Source of the DNA: Mycetocola saprophilus
GTDB lineage: Bacteria; Actinomycetota; Actinomycetes; Actinomycetales; Microbacteriaceae
Length of the DNA stretch: 64,000 nucleotides
Assembly: GCF_000718085.1 (NCBI RefSeq)
Contig: NZ_JOEC01000001.1
Span: forward strand, 310,001-374,000
Direction of reading: 5' to 3'
Each line of letters opens with the position of its first letter. Position 1 is the stretch's first letter. This document shows, one piece after another, positions 9,496 to 19,594 of the stretch. Below the pieces are notes generated by a model. The model did no database searches and was not told the origin of the DNA. It saw only the letters and a list, made by a program, of their open reading frames with translations. Position numbers and translations under genes: made by a program.

Positions 9496-9845
9496 GTTTC
9501 TCCAATCAATTAGCTTGGCGTGGGTCAAGTTCCCCACACCAACGGCGATGTTATTGGAAACCATGAACGTTGGGTATCACTGCTAGTGGGCCTTATCAAG
9601 ACTGCAGAAATCTGTTATGACAGCGTAAAAGTGCATCGGTTGGAGCTTAATCTTGCAGCTGAACGTGCGAAGGTATCGCACGAGTGAACGCGAGGATTTT
9701 CGGAATATGGCGACACCTCGGTGTTGTCGTGAATGCCCCAAAACAGGTAGGTGCCGTGTCAGGCCGAGTACCGTCGGTACACCCTGACAGAATGGGGGTT
9801 AGTAGTCGATGTTTGTCGTGCGTCGCAAAATATTTTGGAGCAGCA
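9496..9845. other. Intergenic region upstream of hsdM
   Basis: About 350 bases separating two divergent genes. An in-frame extension of hsdM back to 9684 exists, but its 54 residues do not look like an HsdM N terminus. It probably carries the promoters of both genes; I see no clear hexamer pair. Confidence 0.5.
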
Positions 9846-11819
9846 GTGAGCAGTCTGGGCAATTTCATCTGGGGCATCGCCGACCAGTTGCGCGGTGTGT
9901 ATAAACCACATCAGTACGGTGACGTTATCCTACCGATGACCATTCTGCGCCGGCTTGATTCGGTCCTTGAGCCATCTAAGGGTAGGGTACTTGAGCTGGC
10001 AAAAACCACCCCTCCGGCGATGCTGCCGGTCCGAGTAAAAAAACAGCTGAACCTGAGCTACTTCAATACGTCACCGTGGACGTTTACCAAGCTGCTGGGG
10101 GATCCGGAGGGTCTCGCGGCAAACCTGATTGATTACATCGCGGGTTTCTCCGACAACATCGACATGTTCACCCGTTTCAAATTTGAGGCCGAGGTTCAGA
10201 ACCTGGCCGAGAAAAACCGGCTGTTTATTATTGTGCAGGCGTTTGCCAGGGTGGATCTGCATCCGTCGCAGGTGTCCAATGCCGAGATGGGTGATCTGTA
10301 CGAGCATCTGATCCGCAAGTTTGCTGAGTCTTCAAACGAAACAGCCGGTGAGCACTTCACTCCGCGTGATGCTATTCGTCTGCTGGTTGAGCTGCTCTTC
10401 GCACCGGATGACGAAGTGCTGGGGGGCAACGGCGTTGTTCGTACCGTGTATGACCCGACTGCCGGCACCGGGGGCATGCTCTCCATCGCCGATGAGCACG
10501 TGGTGGGAACCCCGGAGCATCGTGGTTTGAACCCGAACGCGCGCCTCCAGCTGTTTGGTCAGGAGCTCAACGATTTCACGTATGCCGTGGCAAAGTCCGA
10601 CATGCTGGGCAAGGGACAGGATGTGATGAACATCCAGCTCGGCGATACGCTCGCCGATGATAGGTTTGCGGGCCGGACCTTCGATTACTGTCTCTCTAAC
10701 CCGCCGTATGGTTTTGACTGGAAGGCGTCGTCTGAGGCCGTGACCGCTGAGCGACAGGCAATGGGCGAGGCATCGCGTTTTGCCGCGGGTGTGCCCTCGA
10801 TCTCCGATGGGCAGATGCTGTTTCTGCAGCACCTCGCGGCAAAGCTGCGTCCGGTTAAGGACGGTGGTGGTCGTGCGGGCATCGTCCTGAATGGTTCGCC
10901 GCTGTTTACCGGGGCCGCGGGTTCTGGCGAGTCTGAGATCCGCCGGTTTCTGCTGGAGCGTGACCTGGTGGATGCGATTGTGGCGCTGCCCACCAACATG
11001 TTTTACAACACCGGCATTGCCACCTACCTGTGGATCCTCGACAACAACAAGCCCGCGGCGCGCGTGGGCAAGGTGCAGCTGATTGATGCCACCGACCAAT
11101 ACACCAAGATGCGCAAAAATCTCGGCGATAAGTCTCGGGAGATTTCGAAGGAGCAGCGCAGCGAGATCGTGCGGGCCTATGATGCCTTTGCCGAGTCGGA
11201 GATTTCAAAGATTTTTACGGCCGATGACTTTGGCTACTGGACGATCACCGTGGACCGTCCGATGCGGCGCAACTATTCGGCAACCCGCATTGCAGCGGTG
11301 GACGATAAGAAGTTTGGTAAGGACGTTGACTCGGCGCCGTTCCGTGCCGCGATCAGCGGCATGAGCCCGCGCACGTATAAAAACCGTGATGAGTTTATCG
11401 CGGCCCTGCGGATCGCGTTTGTGGCGGCGGGGCTGACCCGTACCCCGGCACAGTTCCGTTCGCTCGCCCTCGAGCTCAGCGAGATTGATGAGACCGCCGA
11501 GCTGGTTCGGGATGCCAAGGGAAACGTTGAGGTGGATGCCAAGCTGCGCGACACCGAGAACATCCCCTTCACCTACGCTGGGAATACTCGCGGCCAGGCG
11601 GCTCGTGACGAGATCATCGCCGCCTATCTGGAGGCGGAGGTACTGCCGTACGTCCCCGACGCGTGCTTGGATACCACCAAGACAAAGGTGGGGTATGAGA
11701 TCCCCTTCACCCGCCACTTCTACAAGTATGTTCCGCCGCGCCCACTCGCCGAAATCGACGCCGAACTGAACGAACTCGCAAGCGAGATCATGGTTCTACT
11801 TGAAGGGCTTGAACGATGA
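9846..11819 (+). CDS. hsdM: Type I restriction-modification system, DNA methyltransferase subunit
   Basis: 657 residues from the GTG at 9846, which follows TTGGAG at good spacing; the protein then begins SSLGNFIWGIAD, as HsdM proteins do. The N-terminal helical domain has GDVILPMTILRRLD. The N6-adenine methyltransferase core shows EHFTPRDAIRLL, the SAM-binding motif I DPTAGTGG (about residue 205) and catalytic NPPY (about 285). With HsdS it forms the M2S methylase, and with HsdR the restriction complex that cuts unmethylated DNA. The stop overlaps the hsdS start by four bases (ATGA). Confidence 0.96.
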   Translation: MSSLGNFIWGIADQLRGVYKPHQYGDVILPMTILRRLDSVLEPSKGRVLELAKTTPPAMLPVRVKKQLNLSYFNTSPWTFTKLLGDPEGLAANLIDYIAGFSDNIDMFTRFKFEAEVQNLAEKNRLFIIVQAFARVDLHPSQVSNAEMGDLYEHLIRKFAESSNETAGEHFTPRDAIRLLVELLFAPDDEVLGGNGVVRTVYDPTAGTGGMLSIADEHVVGTPEHRGLNPNARLQLFGQELNDFTYAVAKSDMLGKGQDVMNIQLGDTLADDRFAGRTFDYCLSNPPYGFDWKASSEAVTAERQAMGEASRFAAGVPSISDGQMLFLQHLAAKLRPVKDGGGRAGIVLNGSPLFTGAAGSGESEIRRFLLERDLVDAIVALPTNMFYNTGIATYLWILDNNKPAARVGKVQLIDATDQYTKMRKNLGDKSREISKEQRSEIVRAYDAFAESEISKIFTADDFGYWTITVDRPMRRNYSATRIAAVDDKKFGKDVDSAPFRAAISGMSPRTYKNRDEFIAALRIAFVAAGLTRTPAQFRSLALELSEIDETAELVRDAKGNVEVDAKLRDTENIPFTYAGNTRGQAARDEIIAAYLEAEVLPYVPDACLDTTKTKVGYEIPFTRHFYKYVPPRPLAEIDAELNELASEIMVLLEGLER

Positions 11820-13048
11820 GGTCAGAAGTGTACCCGTCGTTGGCGTTGCGTCGTGTGGGAAAATTAGTTGGAGGTGGAACTCCATCATCTGAAGAGAGCA
11901 ACTGGGACGGAACCATCCCATTTGTAACACCTCCAGACCTTCGCCCGGTCTCGGGAAGTTCCATTTTTTCGACTCAGAGAACGCTCACAGAGCGTGGCGC
12001 TATCTCCGGATCCGCAGTTGTCAACGCGGGTGCTGTTCTCTTGTCTATCCGTGCACCAATTGGATACGTTGCCCAGGTTGGGATGCGATCAGCGTTCAAC
12101 CAGGGATGCCGTGCGATTATTCCATCCGAAATAGTTGACGGCCGCTTTTTGACATATACCCTTCTTGCTTCAAAACCAGAATTAGAAGCACTTGGCAGGG
12201 GCACGACGTTCATGGAGCTGTCTACTGTGCAGATGGCATCCTTTAAGGTTCCGGTACCCTCAGTTAAAACACAAGTTCTAATTGCGGATTACCTTGATCG
12301 CGAGACCGCCCGCATTGATGCTCTCATCGCCAAGCAAGAGCAGCTGATCGAAAAACTCACCGAACGTCGTCATGCTGTCATTGATTCGGTCCTAACAGTT
12401 GGTTTGTCAGCCGACGTCGATTTCAAAGATTCGGGTGTTAAGTGGCTTGGGCGTATCCCTGAGGGATGGCGAACAAAGCCGCTATGGTCGATGTATAAAC
12501 GTCTCAAAGATACTGAACATCCTGATGAAAAAATGCTTTCAGTCTTCCGAGATTATGGTGTGGTTCTAAAAAACTCTCGCCAAAATATCAATAAAACCGC
12601 TGAAAATCGGAATATTTACCAGCTTGTACACCCCGGATGGCTTGTAACGAATCGTATGAAAGCTTGGCAAGGTTCCGTCGGAATTTCTCCACATCGTGGA
12701 ATAGTTTCGGGACACTACCTTTGTTTTTCACCATTGCATCAAGAAAGTAATGAGTATCTTAATTGGCTTTTTAGATCGCCCCGATATGCAGTTGGATACA
12801 GCCTTATATCCCGTGGAGTGCGGATCGGGCAGGCGGAGATTGATAATGATGACTACCGAGTCGTGCCCGTGCTTTTGCCACCAATTGCTGAACAAGTGCA
12901 AATCTCGCAGTTTCTTGAAAAACAGACGTCAAAAATCGACACCCTAATCGACAAGACGCGGGCCTTTATCGCGCTCTCAAAGGAGCGGCGTGCCGCGCTT
13001 ATTGCGGCTGCGGTGACCGGTCAGATCAACGTGAGGGAGGTCGGGTGA
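11816..13048 (+). CDS. hsdS: Type I restriction-modification system, specificity subunit
   Basis: 410 residues with the two-half layout of HsdS. Target recognition domain 1 occupies about 1-160 and is followed by a conserved helix with IDALIAKQEQLIEKLTERR. Target recognition domain 2 runs about 205-375, followed by a matching helix with IDTLIDKTRAFIALSKERR. The two helices set the distance between the two halves of the DNA target. Base composition drops visibly across both recognition domains (AT-rich codons such as AAA, ATA and TTT), as usual for these fast-exchanging parts. ATG overlaps the hsdM stop, and its stop overlaps the next start. The target sequence cannot be read from the protein alone. 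Confidence 0.95.
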   Translation: MRSEVYPSLALRRVGKLVGGGTPSSEESNWDGTIPFVTPPDLRPVSGSSIFSTQRTLTERGAISGSAVVNAGAVLLSIRAPIGYVAQVGMRSAFNQGCRAIIPSEIVDGRFLTYTLLASKPELEALGRGTTFMELSTVQMASFKVPVPSVKTQVLIADYLDRETARIDALIAKQEQLIEKLTERRHAVIDSVLTVGLSADVDFKDSGVKWLGRIPEGWRTKPLWSMYKRLKDTEHPDEKMLSVFRDYGVVLKNSRQNINKTAENRNIYQLVHPGWLVTNRMKAWQGSVGISPHRGIVSGHYLCFSPLHQESNEYLNWLFRSPRYAVGYSLISRGVRIGQAEIDNDDYRVVPVLLPPIAEQVQISQFLEKQTSKIDTLIDKTRAFIALSKERRAALIAAAVTGQINVREVG

Positions 13049-13284
13049 GTGTTCAAGGGAATTCAATTCGGCTGTTTCTTGTTGACGGGACCTCGGGCGG
13101 GCTCACCGTCGCTGAAATTGTGAACTGGACCGGGCAGATAGGTTCCACACCTCGCGCAGACCTCACCAAGGGACACATGTGCTATCCGGAGGCACGCCTG
13201 ATCCCAATTGCACAGTCCGCCAGGCGGATACGGCTCGGCGACGTGTATTCGACAACTCAGACCGGACTCAAAGGAGACATCTGA
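13045..13284 (+). pseudogene. Remnant of GIY-YIG-type nuclease gene of the type I locus
   Basis: 79 residues. The first 40 (IRLFLVDGT...AEIVNWTGQI) match the N terminus of a roughly 300-residue GIY-YIG nuclease often found between hsdS and hsdR; this is from recall of the family. After about residue 42 the similarity stops and the tail looks like shifted or joined sequence, and no GIY...YIG motif is present. Both junctions are intact: the GTG overlaps the hsdS stop by four bases, and the TGA shares one base with the hsdR ATG. That suggests an internal deletion that preserved the ends. A functional small protein cannot be excluded. Confidence 0.6.
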
Positions 13285-16200
13285 TGCCAATCGAAAACGA
13301 GAAGGCCTACCAGTCGGAGATTCTTGCCGAACTACACGGGGACGGTTGGATCTATACTTCTGAGGCCGAACGCGGCGGGTATGACAAAAAGCATGCGCTG
13401 TTCGTCCCGGATGTCTTTGGATGGCTCGAAGAGACCCAGCCCGAGGCCCTGGCAAAGGTAGTTAAACCGGGGATGAGTGACAGCGAGCGGGAACGAGCGA
13501 AGGCCGCCATCCTGGACCGTCTTGTGTCCGTGCTGAACAAGCCGCTGGATCAGGGCGGCGGCACGCTCAACGTGCTCCGCGGTGGTTTTGATAAGACTCC
13601 GGCCAAGTTTGCAATGGCCGAGTGGGAGCCCGCAACCACACATAACGAGACCACCCTGCATCGTTATGACGCCGTGCGCGTGCGTGTGATGGATGAGGTC
13701 GTCTACTCAACGAGGAACGGTGAGGCAAACCGGATCGACCTGGTGTTTTTTATCAACGGATTACCCGTGGCAACGGTTGAATTGAAGACCGATAATACCC
13801 AATCCCTGGACGCCGCGGTGAAACAGTATCGTGAAGACCGCAACCCAGCCGGGGAACCACTGCTCGGATTTGCTAACCGCTGCCTCGTGCACTTTGCCGT
13901 TTCCTCAACCGAGGCCGCGATGACTACGAAGCTTGCGGGCAAGGACACGTTTTTTCTGCCCTTCAACATGGGAGATCAGGGTGCCTCCGGGAATCCGGTG
14001 AACCCCGAGGGCGCATCTGTGTCCTACCTATGGGAGCGGGTATGGCGGCGCGATAACTGGCTCAACATTATCGGCCGGCTGATTCACCTGGAAACCCGGC
14101 GGGAGATCAATCCGATCACCGGCGAAGTCACGAAAAAATCGACCCTGCTGTTTCCCCGATTCCATCAGTGGGAGCTGGTGACCAACCTGCTTGCCGAGGT
14201 ACGGGTGGAGGGCGCCGGTCACAATTATCTGGTGCAGCATTCGGCCGGATCGGGGAAGACCAATTCCATCTCCTGGGCGGCCCACGGGCTCTCCAAACTA
14301 CATAATTCCGCGGGGGAGAAGATCTTTGACTCTGTGATCGTGGTCACCGATCGCACGGTCCTCGACGATCAGCTCCAGAAAGCAATATCACAGATTGAGC
14401 GGGTTGAGGGAACGGTCGCGAAAATTAATGCCACCGAGGTGAGGAACGCCGGAAACGACGATATCCGATCAAAATCCGCCCTGCTGGCGCATGAACTACT
14501 CGCGGGTCGCCCGATTGTTATCGTGACGATGCAAACCTTCCCATTTGCCCTCGACGCAATTCGCAAACACAGGGGCCTCGCCGAGAAGCGTTTTGCGATT
14601 ATTGCCGATGAGGCGCACTCCTCCCAAACCGGTGAAACCTCGAAAAGGCTGCGGAAAGTGCTTACCGAGGACGAACAATCCGAACTCGCAGACGGTGGCG
14701 AGATTGATACCGAAACGATCCTCGCCGCCGAGATGACCGATCGAGCGGACTCGTCAAATCTCTCCTACTTCGCCTTCACCGCGACGCCAAAACCCAAAAC
14801 CCTTGAGTTATTTGGGCGTAAGGACGATGAGGGTAGGCCTCGGCCGTTCCATGAGTACACCATGCGGCAGGCGATTGAGGAGGGCTATATCCTCGACGTG
14901 CTGCGCAACTACACCACCTATGAGAGAGCATTCCAAATTCATCAGCGGGCGGTTGCCGCCGGTGAGAGTGATCGCCTAGTCGATGAGTCGAAGGCATCCA
15001 AAGAATTGATGAGGTGGGTCTCCCTGCACCCCACCAATATCGCGCAGAAGGTCCAAATCATCGTGGAACACTACCGTGCAAATGTGCGATACCTGCTGGA
15101 TGGACATGCCAAAGCGATGGTCATCACAGAGTCCCGCCAGCACGCGGCACTCTATAAGGAGGCGATCGACGCGTACATCGCAAAGCAACGCTATCGCGAT
15201 ATCGCCACGCTTGTTGCGTTCTCCGGCGGGCTCAACGAAAAGCAAATGAACGGGCATCGCATCGGTGCGCTGAGTTATGACTATACCGAAAGTAACCTGA
15301 ACACGGGGCTGCGCGGCCGCGATATTCCGACGGCCCTTGCGAGCGACGATTTTCAAATTCTTTTGGTTGCAAACAAGTTTCAAACCGGGTTTGATCAGCC
15401 GCTCCTCAGCGCGATGTACGTGGACAAACTGCTGACCAATCCGGTGGCCGTGGTTCAAACACTTTCTCGGCTAAATCGTACTTTGCCGTCCGCAGGGAAG
15501 GACAAGACCTTCGTCCTTGACTTCAAGAATGAGTCGGAGGACATCCTTAAGGCATTCCGGACCTACTATGAGACCGCCGAACTGGTCGGGGAGACGGATG
15601 TTGATCTCATCCATGATGTCCGAGACTCGTGTGATGCGATGGGGATCTATACCGAGGGCGAGATCGAAGCTTTTGTACAGGCGTTCCTCACCGGCGCAAA
15701 AAACTCCGCGCTGGAACCTCCGCTGGAATCCGCGTCGCGTCGTTTTAGGGATCGGTATCTCTCCGTGATCGCCCCCGATGGTTCGGTGCTGGACGCCGAC
15801 GAGTTGGGACAGCTTGAAAAATTCCGCAAGGACATCGGCTCATTTGTGAGGCTTTACGACTTCCTTTCCCAGATGGTGGACTATGGCGACACCGGCCTGG
15901 AAAAGCGAGCGATGTTCTTCCGACTGTTGCGAAAGCGGCTCTATAAGCCAGATGGCACCGACTACATCGACCTCACTAACGTTGAGTTGAGGGCGATGAA
16001 GCACTCTCGTATCGCTGAGGAAACACTCAACCTCAACGTGGGCGAATCTACCCAGCTGAAACCAGCTTCCGCGGTAGGGTCCGGGCAGATAAGAGATCCC
16101 AAGAAGGTCCTCCTAGATGAGATCCTTAACCGACTGAATCAGCTTTTCGAGGACGAGGTTTTTTCTCCTGGTATGGCGCAGACCTGGTTCGAATCAATCG

Positions 16201-16424
16201 TCACGGTGTTGGAAGAAAACCCCACCATCCAGGATCAGGCTGCAGCCAACCGAGTTGCTCACTTTATTGAATCTCCGGACCTTTTGAGCGCGGCGGCAGA
16301 TGCGGCAATTTCGGCTGGTGATGCTCACCAGAAAATGACCGAGCGGTTCCTCACGGATACCACCTTGCAAGCGGAAATAACCCGCGCCGCAGGTCGAATC
16401 GTTCACCATGATCTGACAAGCTGA
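13284..16424 (+). CDS. hsdR: Type I restriction-modification system, endonuclease/translocase subunit
   Basis: 1046 residues from the ATG at 13284, which follows AAAGGAG; an extension to 13179 would overlap the upstream remnant. The N-terminal PD-(D/E)XK nuclease shows RIDLVFFING with VATVELKT (about 165-180). The SF2 motor has Walker A SAGSGKT (about 319-325), DEAH (about 441-444), TATPK (motif III, about 499) and QTLSRLNR (motif VI, about 727). A long helical C-terminal domain binds the methylase. HsdR hydrolyses ATP, pumps DNA and cuts far from the recognition site. All parts look intact, so the restriction system is probably active. Confidence 0.96.
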   Translation: MPIENEKAYQSEILAELHGDGWIYTSEAERGGYDKKHALFVPDVFGWLEETQPEALAKVVKPGMSDSERERAKAAILDRLVSVLNKPLDQGGGTLNVLRGGFDKTPAKFAMAEWEPATTHNETTLHRYDAVRVRVMDEVVYSTRNGEANRIDLVFFINGLPVATVELKTDNTQSLDAAVKQYREDRNPAGEPLLGFANRCLVHFAVSSTEAAMTTKLAGKDTFFLPFNMGDQGASGNPVNPEGASVSYLWERVWRRDNWLNIIGRLIHLETRREINPITGEVTKKSTLLFPRFHQWELVTNLLAEVRVEGAGHNYLVQHSAGSGKTNSISWAAHGLSKLHNSAGEKIFDSVIVVTDRTVLDDQLQKAISQIERVEGTVAKINATEVRNAGNDDIRSKSALLAHELLAGRPIVIVTMQTFPFALDAIRKHRGLAEKRFAIIADEAHSSQTGETSKRLRKVLTEDEQSELADGGEIDTETILAAEMTDRADSSNLSYFAFTATPKPKTLELFGRKDDEGRPRPFHEYTMRQAIEEGYILDVLRNYTTYERAFQIHQRAVAAGESDRLVDESKASKELMRWVSLHPTNIAQKVQIIVEHYRANVRYLLDGHAKAMVITESRQHAALYKEAIDAYIAKQRYRDIATLVAFSGGLNEKQMNGHRIGALSYDYTESNLNTGLRGRDIPTALASDDFQILLVANKFQTGFDQPLLSAMYVDKLLTNPVAVVQTLSRLNRTLPSAGKDKTFVLDFKNESEDILKAFRTYYETAELVGETDVDLIHDVRDSCDAMGIYTEGEIEAFVQAFLTGAKNSALEPPLESASRRFRDRYLSVIAPDGSVLDADELGQLEKFRKDIGSFVRLYDFLSQMVDYGDTGLEKRAMFFRLLRKRLYKPDGTDYIDLTNVELRAMKHSRIAEETLNLNVGESTQLKPASAVGSGQIRDPKKVLLDEILNRLNQLFEDEVFSPGMAQTWFESIVTVLEENPTIQDQAAANRVAHFIESPDLLSAAADAAISAGDAHQKMTERFLTDTTLQAEITRAAGRIVHHDLTS

Positions 16425-16804
16425 ACTAATAGAAATGCAATTCAGCTGCCTTGGATACACGTGCTTTCACCGAAGCGTCCGGATTGTGAGAACGAGTACT
16501 TAGTCTGCTCTCGCTTTTGAGTCATTATGACAGGGCCGTTGCTCTTCACGGTGGTGCTCACCTTTAAAGCAGCTGATGCCGGTTTTTCTGTGACATCGGA
16601 GGATCATTTTTCCACCGGGTATAGCCTCAGCGACATGGGGCTGAGGCGACTCGCGTTCGAGCGAGGTGAGCCAGCGGAATTACGCAATGAATGTCTGCCG
16701 GTGTGTGGGCTGCCGAGCTCCACTGCATCGCGAGGACGACATATCGTTTTTGTATCCAAAACCGCATACGGGCGGGCAACGGTGCCGCTGTTTAGCTCGC
16801 AGGT
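16425..16804. other. Island right edge, no convincing gene
   Basis: About 380 bases between hsdR and the acyltransferase-CapA gene. A 107-codon frame (16527-16850) exists but overlaps the next gene, lacks a ribosome binding site and resembles nothing I know. No terminator hairpin with a T run and no copy of the tRNA-Pro 3' end was seen. Confidence 0.55.
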
Positions 16805-19174
16805 ATGCGAATTGTTGGCCTTGATCTCAGTCCACGTCCCGAAGTCCTGACGGCAGGCGGGACGCCGCGGCTGTTGTGGCCCGATGTGGCCAAGGGGCTG
16901 CTCATTATTCTGGTGGTGTTTTGGCACACGGTGGTGAAGTCCTATCTGCAGGTGGACTGGCGGCTTCCGGTGCCGATTGCCGGGGCCTGGGGGATTGCGG
17001 CCGACATTACCTATCCGGTGCGCATGCCGTTGTTTTTCCTGATTTCTGGATGTTTCGCCGCGAGTGCACTCGCGCGACCCTGGGGTGCGGTGTTCCGCGG
17101 CCGCGTGGTGCGGTTCCTGTACCTCTACCTGCTCTGGACGCTGATCCACATGGCGACCATGTGGGCGTTTCCCGACTTTCCCACCCTGGTGCCGCGTTCG
17201 GTTGCCGAGTTTATCGAGGCGATCACGATCAGCCCGCCCAACACCTGGTACCTCTATGCGCTCGCGCTGTACTTCGTCATCGCCAAGTCCCTGCGACGTC
17301 TGCCCCGCTGGATTCCGCTCGGCGTCGCCGCCCTGCTCTCGATCGCCGTGGGCGCGGGGCTGATCGACATCGTCAGCAACCGCGGATCCCTGATCGCCAA
17401 CCTGCTCTTTTTCCTGATCGGAGCCTACGCCTCGCGCAAAGTCCTCCGGTTCACCTCGCGGCCTCGTCCCATCCTTGCCGCCGGCCTTCTCCTCGGCTAT
17501 CTGGGGGCGTTTGCGCTTGTGCGGATGGGCGCCGTCGAATCGGTTCCCGGCGTCCTGCCCGGCCTGGCGCTGATCGGGGTCCTGATGGGGCTCGCGATCG
17601 CGCCCCTGCTCGCAAACCTCCCTCGCCTGGGCCGTGGACTGGCCTTTCTCGGGGCACGCACCCTCCCGATTTACGTGATCCACATGCCGATCCTCGCCCT
17701 CATCGATGCGCTGATTATCGGGCTGCTCTCGGACGCGGCCACCGGCGTCCAACTCGTGGCGGCGACCTGCCTGCCGGTGGTGATCACCGCGGTGGTCATC
17801 GCGGTGAGCCTCGGAATTGCGCGACTCATCGCCCGGGATCGTATTGCCTGGCTGCTGGATCTTCCGGTCCGCCGCGGAGCAACGTCTGCCGCCGCCCTCC
17901 CCGGAGACTCGCCTCGGCGAAGCTCGTCCCAGCACCCGCCCCTCGCGGCTCGGACCTCCGCGGCACCTCACCGAGAGGTTCGGCCAGACGCCTCAATCAC
18001 CGCTTCGTGGGTCGCCGCATCCCGGCGACGCGTGCCCTGGCGCAACCCCGACACCGCCCGCGGCCGTACCCCGGCGCGGTGCCGTGTGCCCTGGCGCACG
18101 CCCGTTGCCGTGCTCGTGCTCGTGGCACTCGGTCTCACGGCGTCTGCGGCATCGGCGATCCCCGTCCCGTCCCGATCCGAGATGCCGCACCGGCCCGCAC
18201 ACCGCACCGGCGAGGTGAGTATCGGTGCGGTCGGTGACATCCTGCTCTATGACGCATCGCGCGGGATTCCCGCCGACCAGGGAGCCGGTTACCTTGACCG
18301 CGTGCGTCCCTGGTTCACCGAGGACCTCGTGACCGGCAACCTGGAACAGGCGCTCACCCCCGACAACGGCACCACCAAGTGCGCGGGGCTGGGCGACTGC
18401 TTCGCCTTTCGCAGCGATCCCGCAGCTGCCGCGAGCCTGCACGGCTTCACCGACCTCAACCTCGCCAATAACCACAGCCGCGACTTCGGACAGCGCGGCT
18501 ACGATGCGACCCGTGCGGCACTGGAGAGCGTGGGCATCCGGCCGGTCGGGGATCGAGACGAGATCGGTTTTTTGCGGGTCGGCGATCTGGCCGTGGCCAT
18601 GATCGGGTTTGCGCCCTACTCCACGTTCAATCGGGTGACAGATCTTCGGCACCTGCGTGCCATCGTCCGCAAAGCGGCCGAGCGGGCAGACGTCGTGATC
18701 GTGCAGGCCCACATGGGGGCCGAGGGGCCGACGGCGGACGCGGTCACGCCCGGCACCGAAACGATGTTTGGGGAGAACCGCGGCGACCCGATCGCCTTCG
18801 CCCATGCGGCAATCGACGCCGGAGCCGACCTGGTTCTGGGACACGGACCGCACATCCTACGCGGGATGGAGTGGTATCGCGGGCGGCTCATCGCCTACAG
18901 TCTGGGGAATTTCGGCGGTGGGGGAGTCTTCGGGACCGACCCATCCACCCGGTTCGGCGCATATCTCTCGGTACGACTGAACGCAGACGGCACCGTGTTG
19001 GGGGCACGGGTGCGCTCGGTGCGCTTCGAGCAGGAGGACGGCATCCCGACGCCCGATCCCAGCGGTCGGGCCGCGCACCTCATGACCGAACGGGGACTGC
19101 GTGACTTCCCCGATTCTCACGTTTCAATCGGCACCGACGGAGCGATCACCCTGCCATTGGCCCCGCGGATATAG
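16805..19174 (+). CDS. Fusion of membrane acyltransferase (AT3) and CapA-family metallophosphatase domain
   Basis: 789 residues. Residues about 20-355 are an acyltransferase-3 domain with some ten membrane segments, starting with WPDVAKGLLIILVVFWH and including the usual MPLFFLISG; these enzymes move acyl groups onto sugars. A Ser/Arg/Pro-rich linker (about 360-435) and a further hydrophobic segment (about 437-455) follow. The last 320 residues are a CapA/PGA_cap domain: GAVGDILLYD (about 474), NLE, LANNHSRDFG, QAHMGAE, GHGPHILRG and YSLGNF, the metal-binding motifs of that family. CapA acts in poly-gamma-glutamate export, and related domains act on cell-wall polymers. The joint protein is probably a wall or capsule modifier. 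No clear ribosome binding site precedes the ATG. Confidence 0.85.
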   Translation: MRIVGLDLSPRPEVLTAGGTPRLLWPDVAKGLLIILVVFWHTVVKSYLQVDWRLPVPIAGAWGIAADITYPVRMPLFFLISGCFAASALARPWGAVFRGRVVRFLYLYLLWTLIHMATMWAFPDFPTLVPRSVAEFIEAITISPPNTWYLYALALYFVIAKSLRRLPRWIPLGVAALLSIAVGAGLIDIVSNRGSLIANLLFFLIGAYASRKVLRFTSRPRPILAAGLLLGYLGAFALVRMGAVESVPGVLPGLALIGVLMGLAIAPLLANLPRLGRGLAFLGARTLPIYVIHMPILALIDALIIGLLSDAATGVQLVAATCLPVVITAVVIAVSLGIARLIARDRIAWLLDLPVRRGATSAAALPGDSPRRSSSQHPPLAARTSAAPHREVRPDASITASWVAASRRRVPWRNPDTARGRTPARCRVPWRTPVAVLVLVALGLTASAASAIPVPSRSEMPHRPAHRTGEVSIGAVGDILLYDASRGIPADQGAGYLDRVRPWFTEDLVTGNLEQALTPDNGTTKCAGLGDCFAFRSDPAAAASLHGFTDLNLANNHSRDFGQRGYDATRAALESVGIRPVGDRDEIGFLRVGDLAVAMIGFAPYSTFNRVTDLRHLRAIVRKAAERADVVIVQAHMGAEGPTADAVTPGTETMFGENRGDPIAFAHAAIDAGADLVLGHGPHILRGMEWYRGRLIAYSLGNFGGGGVFGTDPSTRFGAYLSVRLNADGTVLGARVRSVRFEQEDGIPTPDPSGRAAHLMTERGLRDFPDSHVSIGTDGAITLPLAPRI

Positions 19175-19330
19175 GCGAGGCCCGCAGCGTACCCATCCGT
19201 CCTGTCACTCACGAATGTGCCGGATCACACGTTTGGGGGATAGGCGCCGCCGCCCTGCACGCTATAGCCTGTGGGCGTGATCTTGCCACATGCCATCGGG
19301 GGATGATTCCGGATGCGCCGACCTCCATAG

Positions 19331-19552
19331 ATGGGGTCACGGGATGGCGTCACCGCGGTGCTGACGGGCACCGTGATCGAACATGATGCGTGGGCGCGTG
19401 GGGTAGCGGGTGCGCGTCTCCGTGTGGACGTCCAGGGCAGGGGCGTTTCCGAACTGTGTGATCCGAAGGGCTTTGACATCGATGTTCGCGCCGGAGAGGT
19501 TGTCGCCGCCTCGGCGATGATGGCTACCTGGCAGCGTCAGGATGGAAAGTGA
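19331..19552 (+). CDS. Small hypothetical protein
   Basis: 73 residues, not recognised. It has a beta-rich look (AVLTGTVIEHDAW, GARLRVDVQGRG) and no signal peptide. It ends 42 bases before the lipoprotein gene, on the same strand, so the two may be cotranscribed. An in-frame TAG directly precedes the ATG and there is no good ribosome binding site, which lowers confidence. It could be the surviving end of a larger gene. Confidence 0.4.
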   Translation: MGSRDGVTAVLTGTVIEHDAWARGVAGARLRVDVQGRGVSELCDPKGFDIDVRAGEVVAASAMMATWQRQDGK

Positions 19553-19594
19553 AGATTGTTCCCTAACCCGCGTCAAGACGGAGCCGGAGTGCGC

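Noticed and set aside
16527..16850. 107-codon plus-strand frame after hsdR
   Set aside because: It lacks a ribosome binding site, overlaps the acyltransferase-CapA gene and resembles no family.
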